DNA of 36,064 nucleotides from an uncultured Pelagibacteraceae bacterium (GCA_902580275.1 CACHJZ010000005.1:1-36064), one strand, 5' to 3'. Positions 1-11,883 are shown, counted from the first letter of the stretch. Translations and numbers: made by a program. Notes: a model not told the origin generated them from the letters alone.

Positions 1-1
1 T

Positions 2-328
2 GTTGAAGATGTTTTGGGAGATAAAGATCCTAAAAATGTAACAGGTTTAAAAGTAAAAAATGTAAAAACAAATCAATCTGAGGAAATGAAGATTGACGGT
101 CTTTTTATTGCTATAGGTCATGATCCCGCTACCCAATTATTTAAAGATCAACTTAAAATGGATAAAGAAGGTTACGTGATTACCAAGCCAGACTCAACTG
201 AAACCAATGTTCCTGGGGTATTTGCTGCTGGGGACGTAAAAGATAAAATATTTAGACAGGCTGTAACTGCAGCTGGAATGGGGTGTATGGCGGCACTTGA
301 AGCCGAAAAACATCTTTCTCGTAACTAA
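2..328 (+). CDS. trxB: Thioredoxin reductase, C-terminal part (5' end outside window)
   Basis: This is the last 108 codons of an NADPH-dependent flavoprotein that reduces thioredoxin in the cytoplasm. The frame is open to the left edge, so the true start lies outside the window. The segment carries the family's C-terminal FAD-binding signature, GVFAAGDV followed by the RQAVTAAGMGCMAA stretch, which contacts the flavin. The preceding LFIAIGHDPAT matches the usual conserved GxxP loop of low-molecular-weight thioredoxin reductases. The redox CxxC of the NADPH domain would be upstream and is not visible. The next gene starts five bases after its stop. A related ferredoxin/thioredoxin-reductase-like flavoprotein cannot be fully excluded from the C-terminus alone, but TrxB fits best. 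Confidence 0.9.
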   Translation, partial: VEDVLGDKDPKNVTGLKVKNVKTNQSEEMKIDGLFIAIGHDPATQLFKDQLKMDKEGYVITKPDSTETNVPGVFAAGDVKDKIFRQAVTAAGMGCMAALEAEKHLSRN

Positions 329-333
329 CAAAT

Positions 334-2559
<2,226 letters not shown>

Positions 2560-2583
2560 TTATTTTATTACTTTGTTTATTAT

Positions 2584-4758
2584 ATGCAAAATACATATCA
2601 AGATTTAATTACAGATCTAGAGGGAAAAAAACCTGAAATTAGCGGTAAACTAGAAGGTGGTAAAAAGTTTAAAATAAAGTCGGATTTTAAACCTGCGGGA
2701 GATCAGCCTGACGCAATAAAGAAACTAGTTACCGGAGCCAATAAAGATCAATTTAATCAAGTTTTACTGGGAGTTACTGGTTCTGGAAAAACTTTTACAA
2801 TGGCGAAAGTTATTGAAGCTACAAACAGACCGGCTTTAATTTTAGCTCCGAATAAAACTCTTGCAGCACAGCTTTATGGCGAAATGAAAACTTTTTTTCC
2901 AGACAATGCGGTAGAATATTTTGTATCATATTATGACTATTACACACCTGAGGCTTACGTTCCTCGTTCCGATACATATATTGAGAAAGAAGCATCAATA
3001 AACGAACAAATAGATAGAATGAGACACTCTGCAACAAGATCTCTATTAGAACGTGATGATGTTTTAATAGTAGCAAGTGTGTCATGTATTTATGGATTAG
3101 GCTCAGTAGAAGCATACAGTAAGATGACACTTACTCTTCAAAAAAATTATGATTATAATCGAGAACAAATAATAAAATCTTTAATTAGCTTGCAGTATAA
3201 AAGAAATGATCAAAATTTTCATAGAGGAACTTTTAGAGCAAGGGGAGAATATTTAGAAATATTTCCCTCCCATCTTGAGGATAGAGCATGGAGATTAAGT
3301 TTATTCGGAGATAAATTAGAAAAAATTGAAGAGTTTGATCCACTGACTGGTGATCAGGTTAAAGAGCTAAGTTTAATAAAAGTTTATGCAAACAGTCACT
3401 ACATCACTCCAAAACCAACCGTAGAACAGGCGATTATTAATATAAGAAAAGAATTAGAAATAACTCTTAAAAAACATAAAGAGGAAAACAAACTTTTAGA
3501 GGCACAAAGACTGGAGGAAAGAACTAAATTTGACTTAGAAATGATTGAGGCCACTGGAACATGTGCTGGAATAGAAAATTATTCAAGATTTTTATCTGGA
3601 AGAAAACCAGGTGAACCACCACCAACATTATTTGAATATTTTCCAGATAATACTTTAATTTTTGTAGACGAGTCCCATGTCACAGTTCCACAATTAAATG
3701 GAATGTTCAAAGGAGATAGATCAAGAAAAAGCACACTCGCAGAGTATGGTTTCAGATTACCATCTTGTATGGATAATAGACCGCTAAAATTTGAGGAGTG
3801 GGATTTAATGAGAACACAAACAGTATTTGTTTCTGCAACTCCTGGTCCATGGGAACTAGAACAAACTAAAGGAAAATTTATTGATCAAGTTATTAGACCA
3901 ACCGGTCTAATTGATCCTGAAGTTGAAATAAGACCAGCTAAAAATCAAGTTGATGACTTAATGCATGAATGTAAAAAAGTTATAGAAAAAAACCATCGTG
4001 TTCTAGTCACAACTTTGACCAAAAAAATGGCTGAGGACCTTACAGAATACTTACATGAAAATGGAATTAAAGTTAGATATCTTCATTCTGATATAGACAC
4101 ACTTGAAAGAATAGAAATTATGAGAGATTTAAGAATGGGTGTGTTTGATGTATTAGTTGGAATAAATCTTTTAAGAGAAGGATTAGATATACCTGAGTGT
4201 GCCTTAGTTGGTATTCTTGACGCTGACAAAGAAGGATTCTTGAGGTCAGAAACATCACTTATCCAAACGATTGGAAGAGCTGCTAGAAACGTTGAGGGAA
4301 AGGTTGTTCTATACGCAGATAAAGAAACTAAAAGTATCAAAAAAGCAATAAAAGAAACAGATAGACGAAGAGAAATTCAATTAGAGTATAACAAAAAGAA
4401 CAAGATTGATGCTAAATCTGTCAAAAAGGAAATAAGTGATATTTTAGAAAGTGTATATGAAAAAGATTATGTAAAAATTAGTGAAGGATCGAACATAGGT
4501 GGAAACCTAAAAAAACATTTAAAAGGCTTAAATAAAAAAATGAAAGAAGCAGCTTCTAACTTGGAATTTGAAGAAGCTGCAAAAATAAGGGATGAAATTA
4601 GAAAACTTGAAACAACAGAGTTAGAAATTACTTTGAATCCAAAGATAAGACAGTACGATGTTAAAAATAAACTCTATCCAAAAGGACGTTCTACAATGGG
4701 AATGCCTGGTACAAAAGTAACGAAAAAAAGAGACAAAAAATGGAAGCACAAAAGATAA
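2584..4758 (+). CDS. uvrB: Excinuclease ABC subunit B
   Basis: A 724-residue DNA helicase-like component of nucleotide excision repair, which loads onto damaged DNA from UvrA and recruits UvrC. The Walker A motif GVTGSGKT is at residues 63-70; the tyrosine-rich beta-hairpin that clamps one DNA strand is seen around residues 115-130 ([12 protein letters not shown]); helicase motifs VDESH and QTIGRAARN follow; and a UVR domain near residues 650-690 ([11 protein letters not shown]) should contact UvrC. Relative to typical UvrB the N-terminus carries about 25 extra residues before the conserved [11 protein letters not shown] segment; no better internal start was obvious. It opens an operon whose next genes overlap one another, and its last 19 bases overlap the following SDR gene. 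Confidence 0.97.
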   Translation: MQNTYQDLITDLEGKKPEISGKLEGGKKFKIKSDFKPAGDQPDAIKKLVTGANKDQFNQVLLGVTGSGKTFTMAKVIEATNRPALILAPNKTLAAQLYGEMKTFFPDNAVEYFVSYYDYYTPEAYVPRSDTYIEKEASINEQIDRMRHSATRSLLERDDVLIVASVSCIYGLGSVEAYSKMTLTLQKNYDYNREQIIKSLISLQYKRNDQNFHRGTFRARGEYLEIFPSHLEDRAWRLSLFGDKLEKIEEFDPLTGDQVKELSLIKVYANSHYITPKPTVEQAIINIRKELEITLKKHKEENKLLEAQRLEERTKFDLEMIEATGTCAGIENYSRFLSGRKPGEPPPTLFEYFPDNTLIFVDESHVTVPQLNGMFKGDRSRKSTLAEYGFRLPSCMDNRPLKFEEWDLMRTQTVFVSATPGPWELEQTKGKFIDQVIRPTGLIDPEVEIRPAKNQVDDLMHECKKVIEKNHRVLVTTLTKKMAEDLTEYLHENGIKVRYLHSDIDTLERIEIMRDLRMGVFDVLVGINLLREGLDIPECALVGILDADKEGFLRSETSLIQTIGRAARNVEGKVVLYADKETKSIKKAIKETDRRREIQLEYNKKNKIDAKSVKKEISDILESVYEKDYVKISEGSNIGGNLKKHLKGLNKKMKEAASNLEFEEAAKIRDEIRKLETTELEITLNPKIRQYDVKNKLYPKGRSTMGMPGTKVTKKRDKKWKHKR

Positions 4759-5495
4759 TCATTACAGGAGGAGCAACAAGAATTGGGGCTGCAATAGCTG
4801 AAAGTTTATCTGGTGTTAACAAAGAAATAGTTATTCAATTTAATAAATCAAAAATAAGCGCTGAAAAACTTAAAAAAAAATTAACACTAAATGGTACTAA
4901 AGTATATCTGATTAAAGCAGATCTAAGTAAAGACAAAGATGTTCAAAAAATAGTTAAATTTGCAAAAAAGAAACTAAAATATTTTGATTGCTTAATTAAC
5001 AATGCTTCACTATTTGAAAACGACAAATTGGAAAATTTTTCCTCGGATAGCTGGGAAAAGCATATTTCTACAAACTTAAAAGCGCCAGCAACGCTCTCAA
5101 AAGGTTTTTCAAAGAATGTGCGAGGAAAAAATAACAATATAATAAATATAATTGATCAAAGAGTGTTTAAACTCACACCTTTTTTTTTCTCATACACTTT
5201 AAGTAAAACTGGATTATATACATTGACAAAAACAAGTGCTATGAGCCTTGCTCCAAATATAAGAGTTAACGGTATAGCACCTGGCCCGACTTTAAAGAAT
5301 AAAAGACAATCAGAAAAACATTTCAAAAAACAGTATTTAGCAACACCTTTAAGAAGACAGGTTGGGGTTGAGCAGGTTTGTAATGCTGTTGACTTTTTTA
5401 TAAAAAATAAGTCTATTACTGGGCAAGTAATAGCTTTAGACAGTGGTCAAAGCTTAAACTGGCAAACACCAGATATTATGCAAGGCAAGGAATGA
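4740..5495 (+). CDS. Pteridine-reductase-like SDR (FolM/PTR1 type)
   Basis: A 251-residue classical SDR. The cofactor motif TGGATRIG (residues 9-16) follows the TGxxxRxG form described for pteridine reductases (PTR1/FolM) rather than the ordinary SDR TGxxxGxG. The catalytic YxxxK is Y152/K156, and the usual upstream serine position reads IIDQRV, where aspartate replaces serine as in PTR1/FolM proteins. FolM reduces dihydromonapterin and, weakly, dihydrofolate. It is followed with a four-base ATGA overlap by a folB-like gene, which supports a pterin/folate role. The start overlaps uvrB by 19 bases, so translation is probably coupled. Enzyme activity is inferred; a different SDR substrate is possible. 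Confidence 0.75.
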   Translation: MEAQKIIITGGATRIGAAIAESLSGVNKEIVIQFNKSKISAEKLKKKLTLNGTKVYLIKADLSKDKDVQKIVKFAKKKLKYFDCLINNASLFENDKLENFSSDSWEKHISTNLKAPATLSKGFSKNVRGKNNNIINIIDQRVFKLTPFFFSYTLSKTGLYTLTKTSAMSLAPNIRVNGIAPGPTLKNKRQSEKHFKKQYLATPLRRQVGVEQVCNAVDFFIKNKSITGQVIALDSGQSLNWQTPDIMQGKE

Positions 5496-5911
5496 AAAAA
5501 AATAATTTAAAAATTGTTAAACTTCAGAAGTCTCTATTTAATTACGAAAAAAAAGTAATAATTAACGAATTAATATTAAATCTGACTCTTGGGTATTATG
5601 ATTTTGAGAAAGAAAAACCTCAGAAAGTAAAATTTAGCTTAGAAGCAAATTATAAGGATAAGAAACCCACAAATGATAGAGATTTAAAATCTATAGTTAA
5701 TTATGACAAACTTGTAAGATTAATAAAAAAACTTACAAAAAATAAGCATTATAATTTTTTGGAAACATTAGCAGAGGATGTATTTGATGAATTATTTAAA
5801 GATAAAAGAATTGACAAAATTTCACTTCAAATTGAAAAGCTTGAAATCATGAAAGATTGTGCTTCTGTAGGAATTCAAATTTCAAAAAAAAGAAGTCATG
5901 AAAAACCTTGA
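5492..5911 (+). CDS. folB: Dihydroneopterin aldolase (FolB family)
   Basis: A 139-residue protein of the FolB/FolX T-fold family, expected to cleave or epimerise 7,8-dihydroneopterin in folate/pterin synthesis. Seen: an N-terminal [21 protein letters not shown] segment resembling the family's first strand and loop, the [13 protein letters not shown] helix, the [10 protein letters not shown] segment with the pterin-anchoring glutamate, and a C-terminal [15 protein letters not shown] strand. About 20 residues precede the usual family start. ATGA coupling joins it to the pteridine-reductase-like gene upstream, and its end overlaps uvrC by 14 bases. Aldolase (FolB) versus epimerase (FolX) activity cannot be separated from sequence. 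Confidence 0.82.
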   Translation: MKKNNLKIVKLQKSLFNYEKKVIINELILNLTLGYYDFEKEKPQKVKFSLEANYKDKKPTNDRDLKSIVNYDKLVRLIKKLTKNKHYNFLETLAEDVFDELFKDKRIDKISLQIEKLEIMKDCASVGIQISKKRSHEKP

Positions 5912-7733
5912 AATTGGAAAAGATGCTATAAAAAAGGAACTTCCTGTAATTCCTAAACTGCCAGGAATTTATAGAATGTTAAATGAAAAAAATGAAATTC
6001 TATATGTCGGTAAAGCCAAAAATCTTCCTAACAGATTAAAGTCTTACGTTTCTGAAAAAAATCATATTATTAGAACTGAGAGAATGCTCTCTCAAACAAG
6101 AAAAATTGAAATAACAACAACCTCGAATGAAAGTGAGGCGTTACTATTAGAGGCAAATTTAATTAAAAAACATAAACCAAGATTTAATATTCTTCTAAGA
6201 GACGATAAATCATTTCCATTTATTTATATTGGCAACAAAGATAAGTGGCCACAAATTACAAAACACAGAGGAAAGAAAACTAAAGATGGTTTTTATTTTG
6301 GACCATTTGCATCAGCAGGTTCTGCAAACTGGACAATTAAAATGATACAAAAAATTTTCCAATTAAGAGTTTGTGATGACACAGTTTTTAAAAAAAGGGA
6401 GAGACCTTGTATTTTGTATCAGATTAAAAGATGCTCGGGGCCATGCGTTGGTTATATTGAAAAAGATGAATATTCAAAAACTGTTGATGATGCAATTGAG
6501 TTTGTATCTGGAAAATCAAGGAAAATACAAAAAAGTCTTTCTGACCAAATGGAGAAGGCAAGTGAGGATTTGGATTTCGAAAAAGCAGGAATATTAAGAG
6601 ATAGAATTAAATCGCTTAATATTATTCAATCATCACAAAGAGTGAATGAAGCTAACTTAATTGAAGCAGATGTAATTGCTGGTTTTAAAGAATCTGGTAA
6701 GACATGTATCCAGGTATTTTTTTATAGGTCAAAACAAAATTGGGGCAATCAAGCTTTTTTCCCAAAACATGATCCAGACGATAAATTGGAGGATATTTTA
6801 AACTCTTTTATTGCACAGTTTTATGAAAATAAAAATGCACCTCAAAATTTAATTTTAAGTCATCAAATTAAAGAAAAAGAATTATTGGAAAAAACTTTTT
6901 CAAAAAAAGAAAATAAAAATGTTTCTATTTCAATTGCTAAGAAGGGTTCAAAATTGAAAATTGTAGAGCTAGCTATCAAAAATGCTAAAGATAGTTTGAA
7001 TCGTAAAATTTATGAAAGTCAGAATAATAAAAACTTCTTTGAGGAAATTGCACAAAAATTCAATTTAGAATCTAACATAAGTTTAATCGAAGTCTATGAT
7101 AATAGTCACATGCAAGGCACGAATAGTGTTGGTGCATTAATTACTTATGGAGAAGACGGTTTTATTAAAAAAAGATATAGAAAATTTAATATTAAAGTTC
7201 AAAAAAATGAGCAGAACGATTACGGAATGATTAAAGAAGTCTTGACCAGAAGATTTAAAAGGGCAATGCAAGAAAAAGATAATTATCTGTCATTCCCTGA
7301 TTTAGTTTTAATTGATGGAGGAAAAGGTCAGTATTCTAGCGCAAGAGAGACGCTGAATGAATTAGGATTATATGACATTCCGGTTGTCGCAATAGCAAAA
7401 GGTAAATTTAGAAATAGTGGAAATGAGACTTTTTTTCATAATGGAAAGGAATTCAAGTTCGAAAAAAATGAACCAACCTTATTTTTTTTACAAAGAATAA
7501 GGGATGAAGCGCATAGATTTGCAGTAAGCGCCCATAGAGTCAGAAGAAAAAAAGGTTTAAGCAAATCTCTTTTAGATCAAATAGAGGGAATTGGATCAAT
7601 AAGAAAAAGAGCATTATTGAACCATTTTGGCTCAGCAAGAGCAGTAGAATCTGCAAGTCTTGATGAGATAAAATCTGTGGATGGTGTTGAAGAAAAAGTT
7701 GCAACAAAAATATATAATTTTTTTCACGAATGA
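5898..7733 (+). CDS. uvrC: Excinuclease ABC subunit C
   Basis: A 611-residue dual endonuclease that makes both incisions in nucleotide excision repair after UvrB marks the lesion. Domains in order: an N-terminal GIY-YIG nuclease (PGIYRML then [13 protein letters not shown], about residues 23-50), a conserved cysteine-containing segment ([19 protein letters not shown]), a UVR domain ([13 protein letters not shown]), the RNase H-like 5' nuclease domain ([15 protein letters not shown] and [10 protein letters not shown]), and tandem helix-hairpin-helix motifs at the C-terminus ([13 protein letters not shown] and [12 protein letters not shown]). Length is normal. It sits in the same operon as uvrB, separated from it by two pterin genes, and its stop overlaps the pgsA start as ATGA. 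Confidence 0.97.
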   Translation: MKNLEIGKDAIKKELPVIPKLPGIYRMLNEKNEILYVGKAKNLPNRLKSYVSEKNHIIRTERMLSQTRKIEITTTSNESEALLLEANLIKKHKPRFNILLRDDKSFPFIYIGNKDKWPQITKHRGKKTKDGFYFGPFASAGSANWTIKMIQKIFQLRVCDDTVFKKRERPCILYQIKRCSGPCVGYIEKDEYSKTVDDAIEFVSGKSRKIQKSLSDQMEKASEDLDFEKAGILRDRIKSLNIIQSSQRVNEANLIEADVIAGFKESGKTCIQVFFYRSKQNWGNQAFFPKHDPDDKLEDILNSFIAQFYENKNAPQNLILSHQIKEKELLEKTFSKKENKNVSISIAKKGSKLKIVELAIKNAKDSLNRKIYESQNNKNFFEEIAQKFNLESNISLIEVYDNSHMQGTNSVGALITYGEDGFIKKRYRKFNIKVQKNEQNDYGMIKEVLTRRFKRAMQEKDNYLSFPDLVLIDGGKGQYSSARETLNELGLYDIPVVAIAKGKFRNSGNETFFHNGKEFKFEKNEPTLFFLQRIRDEAHRFAVSAHRVRRKKGLSKSLLDQIEGIGSIRKRALLNHFGSARAVESASLDEIKSVDGVEEKVATKIYNFFHE

Positions 7734-8314
7734 AAATAAAAATTCCAAATTATCTTACTATCGGAAGAATAATTATTGTTCCTATTTTTGTTTTTACTTA
7801 TTATCTTCCAGGTTTTTATGGTGATGTTTTACCATTTGCATTATTTGTTATAGCTTCTTTTACAGATTTTTTAGACGGTTTACTTGCTAGAATGTTTAAA
7901 GAGGAATCAAAACTTGGAGAATTATTAGACCCAATTGCGGATAAAATCATTGTTGCAACGGCTTTAATTCTTCTTGTTATGGATGAAACTATTAAAAATT
8001 ATGAGGTGATAGCTGCAATTATTATTTTAACCAGAGAAATTTTAATATCAGGTTTAAGAGAGTTTTTGGCAAAAGGAAAAATTAATTTACCTGTTTCGAA
8101 TTTATCAAAATATAAAACATTTTTACAGATGCTCTCAATTTCTCTTCTTCTAACTGGTGAAACGGGGAATAAAATTATAAATTTTCAGGACTACAATGCT
8201 CAAACAATTGGTATAGTTTTGCTTTGGCTGTCAGCATTTATTACTTTATATACAGCTTACGACTATTTAAGGAAAGGTATTGATCACGCAATTTCTGAAG
8301 ATAGCAAGGATTAA
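7730..8314 (+). CDS. pgsA: CDP-diacylglycerol-glycerol-3-phosphate 3-phosphatidyltransferase
   Basis: A 194-residue inner-membrane enzyme that makes phosphatidylglycerol phosphate from CDP-diacylglycerol and glycerol-3-phosphate. The complete CDP-alcohol phosphatidyltransferase motif is visible: D49 G50, A53 R54, G63, D67 and D71 with the family spacing. Hydrophobic segments before and after it fit several membrane helices. The uvrC-pgsA order is common in proteobacteria. It is coupled to uvrC by ATGA and ends in a TTAA that is also the stop of the convergent ilvE gene. The moaD/moaE genes that often follow in other alphaproteobacteria are absent here. Confidence 0.93.
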   Translation: MKIKIPNYLTIGRIIIVPIFVFTYYLPGFYGDVLPFALFVIASFTDFLDGLLARMFKEESKLGELLDPIADKIIVATALILLVMDETIKNYEVIAAIIILTREILISGLREFLAKGKINLPVSNLSKYKTFLQMLSISLLLTGETGNKIINFQDYNAQTIGIVLLWLSAFITLYTAYDYLRKGIDHAISEDSKD

Positions 8315-9192
8315 GCAGCTTTTTTTTTTCTTACTAGAGTGTCGTAACTTGAGGATAATTCTAAAATTGTTTCACAAACTTTGTAATTATTTTTGTCTAT
8401 TTGAGATACTGGGGTCACCTCAGCTGCAGTTCCTGTCAAAAAACAACCTTCAAAGTCTGAAAGTTCATTCGGAGATATTTTTCTTTCGTAAACTTTAATA
8501 CTTTTTGATCTTGCAATATCAATTACTGTACGTCTAGTAATCCCATCAAGAAAAGAGTCTGGAACTGGAGTGTGAAATTCATTATTTTTATCTTTAAAAA
8601 AAATATTTGCACCAGTAGCTTCGGCAATGTTTCCCTCATGATCTAACATTAAAGAATCTGTAAAACCTAGTCTTTCAGCTTCATGTTTAGAAAGAGTACA
8701 AATCATATAAAGCCCTGAAGCTTTAGTATCCCAAGGCACAGAGTCTGGAGATGGTCGTTTCCATTTTGAAATATTTAATTTTATCCCTTCTGTTTTTAAT
8801 TTTGGATCAAAGTAAGTTCCCCATTCCCAGCTTGCAATTGCAACATGTATTTTAGTTTTTTGTGCAGAAATTGCCATCATCTCACTACCTCTCCACGCAA
8901 AAGGTCTTATATATCCATTTTGTACTTTCTGAGCTGCAACTGTTTTTTTTGTTGCGTTATTTATTTCATCTTGAGTAAAAGGCAATTCCATCCCCATCCT
9001 TTTTGCTGAATAAAAAAACCTTTCTGTGTGCTCTTCAAGTTTAAATATTTCTCCATCATAAACTCTAAGCCCTTCAAATATACAACTGGCATAATGCAGA
9101 CCATGGCTTAAAACGTGAAGTTTTACATTTTGCCATTCAATAAGCTCGTTATTGTACCAAATTTTTCCTTCTCTTTTATCAAACGGTATCAT
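8311..9192 (-). CDS. ilvE: Branched-chain amino acid aminotransferase (class IV)
   Basis: A 293-residue fold-type IV PLP enzyme for the last step of valine, leucine and isoleucine synthesis. The N-terminus IWYNNELIEW and SHGLHYASCIFEGLRVYDG match IlvE, with the GxxEGxR-type substrate loop. ASGLYMICTLSKHEAERLGF contains a lysine in the position of the catalytic lysine region, and EATGANIFF followed by DGITRRTVIDIA are the conserved cofactor-phosphate contacts. It is transcribed away from the MarR gene with 61 bases between, and its stop codon shares TTAA with pgsA. D-amino-acid or 4-amino-4-deoxychorismate lyase homologues are less likely given length and motifs. Confidence 0.92.
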   Translation of the reverse strand: MIPFDKREGKIWYNNELIEWQNVKLHVLSHGLHYASCIFEGLRVYDGEIFKLEEHTERFFYSAKRMGMELPFTQDEINNATKKTVAAQKVQNGYIRPFAWRGSEMMAISAQKTKIHVAIASWEWGTYFDPKLKTEGIKLNISKWKRPSPDSVPWDTKASGLYMICTLSKHEAERLGFTDSLMLDHEGNIAEATGANIFFKDKNNEFHTPVPDSFLDGITRRTVIDIARSKSIKVYERKISPNELSDFEGCFLTGTAAEVTPVSQIDKNNYKVCETILELSSSYDTLVRKKKAA

Positions 9193-9210
9193 CAGATTTT
9201 ATTTTCCAAA

Positions 9211-9239
9211 AAAATATCTTTGTATATATAATATGTCAA
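9211..9239 (-). promoter_or_regulatory. Candidate ilvE promoter
   Basis: On the minus strand a perfect TTGACA (9239-9234) is followed after 17 bases by TATTTT (9216-9211), 19 bases before the ilvE start codon. The -10 is only a four-of-six match. It overlaps the candidate marR -10 on the other strand, so the two promoters would compete or be co-regulated. Confidence 0.4.
9227..9232 (+). promoter_or_regulatory. Candidate -10 of the marR/response-regulator/kinase operon
   Basis: A perfect TATAAT lies 21 bases upstream of the marR start codon. The hexamer 17 bases further upstream (TTCCAA) is a poor -35. It sits inside the candidate ilvE promoter on the opposite strand, a layout typical of an autoregulated divergent MarR operator, although no clear operator dyad was identified beyond the alternating TA run. 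Confidence 0.35.
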
Positions 9240-9253
9240 TATAACTTACCAAT

Positions 9254-9691
9254 ATGAAAGATCTTTTGTACTTAAAAGACGAACATTTAAAAGAATTTAT
9301 TGAAAAATTATTCATTGGTTACAGAGAGTCCTTTGGAGATGCAAAAAAGACGCTAGATAAGTATTCTTTAGGAATAGCTCATCATAAGGTTATTCATATA
9401 ATCTCAATTCATGAAGGTATTACCATTTCTAATCTTTTAAAAAAATTAAAGGTAACTAAACAAAGTTTAAATAGAATTCTCAATGATTTAGTAAAATTTA
9501 ATATTATTTCTTTTGTGAAGGATGAAAAGGATTCAAGAATGAAACATGTTCATTTAACAAAAAAAGGTGAGGAAGTTTTTGATGAAATTTTTAATTCACA
9601 AAAAAAAAGAATTTATAATGCTCTAATTAATTCTTCTTCCTTAGAAGTAAATCATTTTAAAAATGTACTAAAAAAGATAATTAATGAATAA
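9254..9691 (+). CDS. MarR-family transcriptional regulator (PetP-like by context)
   Basis: A 145-residue winged helix-turn-helix regulator. The central GITISNLLKKLKVTKQSLNRILNDL segment is the DNA-binding helix-turn-helix and VKDEKDSRMKHVHLTKKGEEV is the wing with the DxRxxxxxLTxxG signature of MarR proteins. The C-terminal helix would serve in dimerisation. Its last eight bases overlap the start of an OmpR-type response regulator. In Rhodobacter capsulatus a MarR-type PetP and an OmpR-type PetR are encoded together; the same pairing here plus a kinase suggests orthology, which is inference. The start was chosen because it follows the promoter-like TATAAT and yields a family-typical length. 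Confidence 0.85.
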   Translation: MKDLLYLKDEHLKEFIEKLFIGYRESFGDAKKTLDKYSLGIAHHKVIHIISIHEGITISNLLKKLKVTKQSLNRILNDLVKFNIISFVKDEKDSRMKHVHLTKKGEEVFDEIFNSQKKRIYNALINSSSLEVNHFKNVLKKIINE

Positions 9692-10361
9692 TTTTGAGGC
9701 ACATATACTTGTCGTTGATGATGATGATGGAATAAGAGATTTAGTAAAAAAATATTTAAATGAAAATAATTTTTTAGTTACTACAGCAAAAAATGCTGAA
9801 GATGCGAGTGAAAAAATTAATGTTATTAAATTTGATTTAATAATTCTTGATATCATGATGCCAGGGCAAACAGGTTTACAATTTTTGTCAGAAAATAGAA
9901 AAAAAATTAATACACCTATAATTTTATTAACCGCCAAAGGTGAACCAAAAGAAAGAATAGAAGGTTTAGAGATAGGGGCGGATGATTACTTGCCAAAACC
10001 TTTTGAGCCAAAAGAATTAACTCTAAGAATAAGGAATATATTAAATAAAACTAAAAAACACGATATAAAAAGGGTAATAGAATTTGATAATATCAAAATT
10101 GATTTAAATAAATTAATAATTCATAAAAATAAAGAAAATTTTAAAATCAACAATACTGAAAAAATAATATTAGAAAAAATGATAAACTCACCAGGGGAGA
10201 GTTTCTCTAGAAATTATATAGGTAATTTAATTGATGTCGATAAAGAAAGATCAGTTGATGTTATAATTACTAGATTGAGAAAAAAAATTGAATTGGATCC
10301 AAAAAATCCTAAATATCTTCAAACAATTAGAGGTACTGGATATGTCCTTTGGATTGAATAA
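9684..10361 (+). CDS. OmpR-type two-component response regulator (PetR-like by context)
   Basis: A 225-residue DNA-binding response regulator. The receiver domain (about 5-122) has the acidic pocket D12-D14, phosphoacceptor D56 within LIILDIMMPG, T83 and K105. The C-terminal winged helix of OmpR/PhoB type (about 127-225) ends in SVDVIITRLRKKIE and the TIRGTGYVL wing. It overlaps the MarR gene upstream by eight bases and the kinase gene downstream by 20 bases, so the three form one transcription and translation unit and the kinase is the natural partner. Target genes are unknown; the PetR analogy would predict essential envelope or energy-metabolism targets. Confidence 0.92.
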   Translation: MNNFEAHILVVDDDDGIRDLVKKYLNENNFLVTTAKNAEDASEKINVIKFDLIILDIMMPGQTGLQFLSENRKKINTPIILLTAKGEPKERIEGLEIGADDYLPKPFEPKELTLRIRNILNKTKKHDIKRVIEFDNIKIDLNKLIIHKNKENFKINNTEKIILEKMINSPGESFSRNYIGNLIDVDKERSVDVIITRLRKKIELDPKNPKYLQTIRGTGYVLWIE

Positions 10362-11655
10362 ATTTTTAAAAAATCTTTTGCCAAAACAATTATTTTATAG
10401 AGCACTATTGATTGTTGCTGCACCAATAATCATTCTACAGATAACAATATCTATTGTATTTTTTGATAGTCTTTGGATAAAAACAAATAAAGGTATGACT
10501 AGAGCTTTAATAGGAGAAATTAAATTTTTTATTGAAGCTTATGATAACGAACAATATAACAAAGATTCTTTAACTAAGCTTTTTTCTGAAACACAAAATA
10601 TTAAAGCTGATTATGTTCCATTCAAATTGATACCAAAAGATGATTTTGAAAGATGGTTTAGTCCAATGGATAGAACTTTGAGAAGAGAACTTAAATCTAA
10701 ATTTAATGATTATTGGTTTGACACAACATCTTTTAAGGAAAACATTAGTCTTAAAATTAGATATTTAAATGGATATTTTCAGTTTGAGATTCCAAAAAGT
10801 AGAATAGCAAATTCTTCTGCAAGAATTTTTGCTTTATGGATAACGTTGCCTGCTTTTTTATTAATTGCAATTGCACTTTTGTTTTTAAAAAATCAAACAA
10901 GACCTATAATTAATCTTGCTAGAGCATCAGAAAAATTTGGAAGAGGTGAGGACGTTGGAGAGTATAGACCATCAGGTGCCTTGGAGATTCGACAAGCTGG
11001 CTATGAGTTTGAAAGAATGAGAAAAAGAATAATCAGACATCTCAATCAACGATCAGAAATGCTATCTGGTATAAGTCATGATTTAAGAACACCTCTTACT
11101 AGAATTAAGCTTCAATTAGCATTTATAAAAGATAAAGAATTATCCAACAAATTATCTGACGATGTAATTGAAATGGAAAAAATGTTGAACGAGTATCTGC
11201 AATTTTCAAAAAATAGATCAAGTGAAAAAGGTAAAAAATTTAACATGTCTAAACTTTTAATAGACACAATTAAAAAATATAATAATGAAAATATATCAAC
11301 AGAAATTACACCAAATATTTTATTTCATGGGAAAAAAAATCTTTTAAACAGATGTATCTCAAACATCTTAGATAATAGTTTAAAATATGGAAAAATTATT
11401 AAATTAAAATTAAAAAAAGGTAATAATAATATCATTATTTTAATAGATGATGATGGTCCAGGTATAGCTAAAAGTGAGTATGAAAATGTGTTCAAGCCAT
11501 TTTATAAAATTGATAAAAGTAGAAGTGAGACAAAATCTAGTGTTGGCTTAGGCATGTCTATAGCATCTGATATTATACAATCTCACGGAGGAAATATTAA
11601 GTTGGATAAATCAAGCATGAATGGGTTACAGGTAAGAATAACTCTACCTTTTTGA
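10342..11655 (+). CDS. Membrane sensor histidine kinase (EnvZ-like)
   Basis: A 437-residue sensor kinase. The chosen ATG at 10342 gives the canonical short basic N-terminus; an in-frame ATG 54 bases further upstream exists but would add 18 residues inside the response regulator gene. Membrane helices lie near residues 20-45 and 163-183, enclosing a periplasmic domain of about 115 residues. A HAMP region follows (TRPIINLARASEKFGRG), then the dimerisation domain with phosphoacceptor H246 in SGISHDLRTPLTR, N-box N341-N345, G1 box DDDGPGI (369-375) and G2 GLGMS (402-406). All catalytic boxes are intact. Its last 12 bases overlap the convergent ubiK-like gene. The stimulus is unknown. Confidence 0.93.
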   Translation: MSFGLNKFLKNLLPKQLFYRALLIVAAPIIILQITISIVFFDSLWIKTNKGMTRALIGEIKFFIEAYDNEQYNKDSLTKLFSETQNIKADYVPFKLIPKDDFERWFSPMDRTLRRELKSKFNDYWFDTTSFKENISLKIRYLNGYFQFEIPKSRIANSSARIFALWITLPAFLLIAIALLFLKNQTRPIINLARASEKFGRGEDVGEYRPSGALEIRQAGYEFERMRKRIIRHLNQRSEMLSGISHDLRTPLTRIKLQLAFIKDKELSNKLSDDVIEMEKMLNEYLQFSKNRSSEKGKKFNMSKLLIDTIKKYNNENISTEITPNILFHGKKNLLNRCISNILDNSLKYGKIIKLKLKKGNNNIIILIDDDGPGIAKSEYENVFKPFYKIDKSRSETKSSVGLGMSIASDIIQSHGGNIKLDKSSMNGLQVRITLPF

Positions 11656-11883
11656 TTTTTTTGATCTACTCTTTTTTTTTTGATTTTTTTTTGTTTCTAA
11701 ATTTTCAACTCTTTTTTTCAAAATATCGAACTCTTCTTTGGTTGGAAGCTCAAGTTTAAGTATAATCTCATTTTTTTTTGAGTTAAGTATATTTAATATC
11801 TCAGTGTTTAAATCTTTGTATGAAATCAGTCCTTGTTCAAATAACTTAGCAAGTTTATCAGTTATAAATTTAGATTTTGTCAT
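11644..11883 (-). CDS. ubiK: UbiK-like accessory factor (BMFP family)
   Basis: A 79-residue small protein. The centre, LELPTKEEFDILKKRVENLE (residues 43-62), matches the conserved hydrophobic-x-(R/K)EEFD segment followed by a short C-terminal coiled coil in the UbiK/BMFP (formerly DUF526) family; the N-terminal half is amphipathic helix. In E. coli UbiK helps the ubiquinone biosynthesis machinery with lipid; earlier work called members membrane-fusogenic. The C-terminus is an unusually lysine-rich tail encoded by long T-runs (up to ten) on the plus strand. It faces away from lgt, a neighbour pair seen in other alphaproteobacteria, and its 3' end overlaps the kinase gene by 12 bases. Assignment rests on a short motif plus context. 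Confidence 0.65.
   Translation of the reverse strand: MTKSKFITDKLAKLFEQGLISYKDLNTEILNILNSKKNEIILKLELPTKEEFDILKKRVENLETKKNQKKKSRSKKSKR

Noticed and set aside
2819..3130. Antisense reading frames of 60-100 codons within uvrB, prs, petC, hemF, smc and other genes
   Set aside because: They lie wholly inside well-supported genes on the other strand or frame, and show no family motifs or start signals.
10288..10341. Upstream in-frame ATG giving an 18-residue longer histidine kinase
   Set aside because: It would lie deep inside the response regulator gene; the ATG at 10342 gives a normal N-terminus and a typical short overlap.
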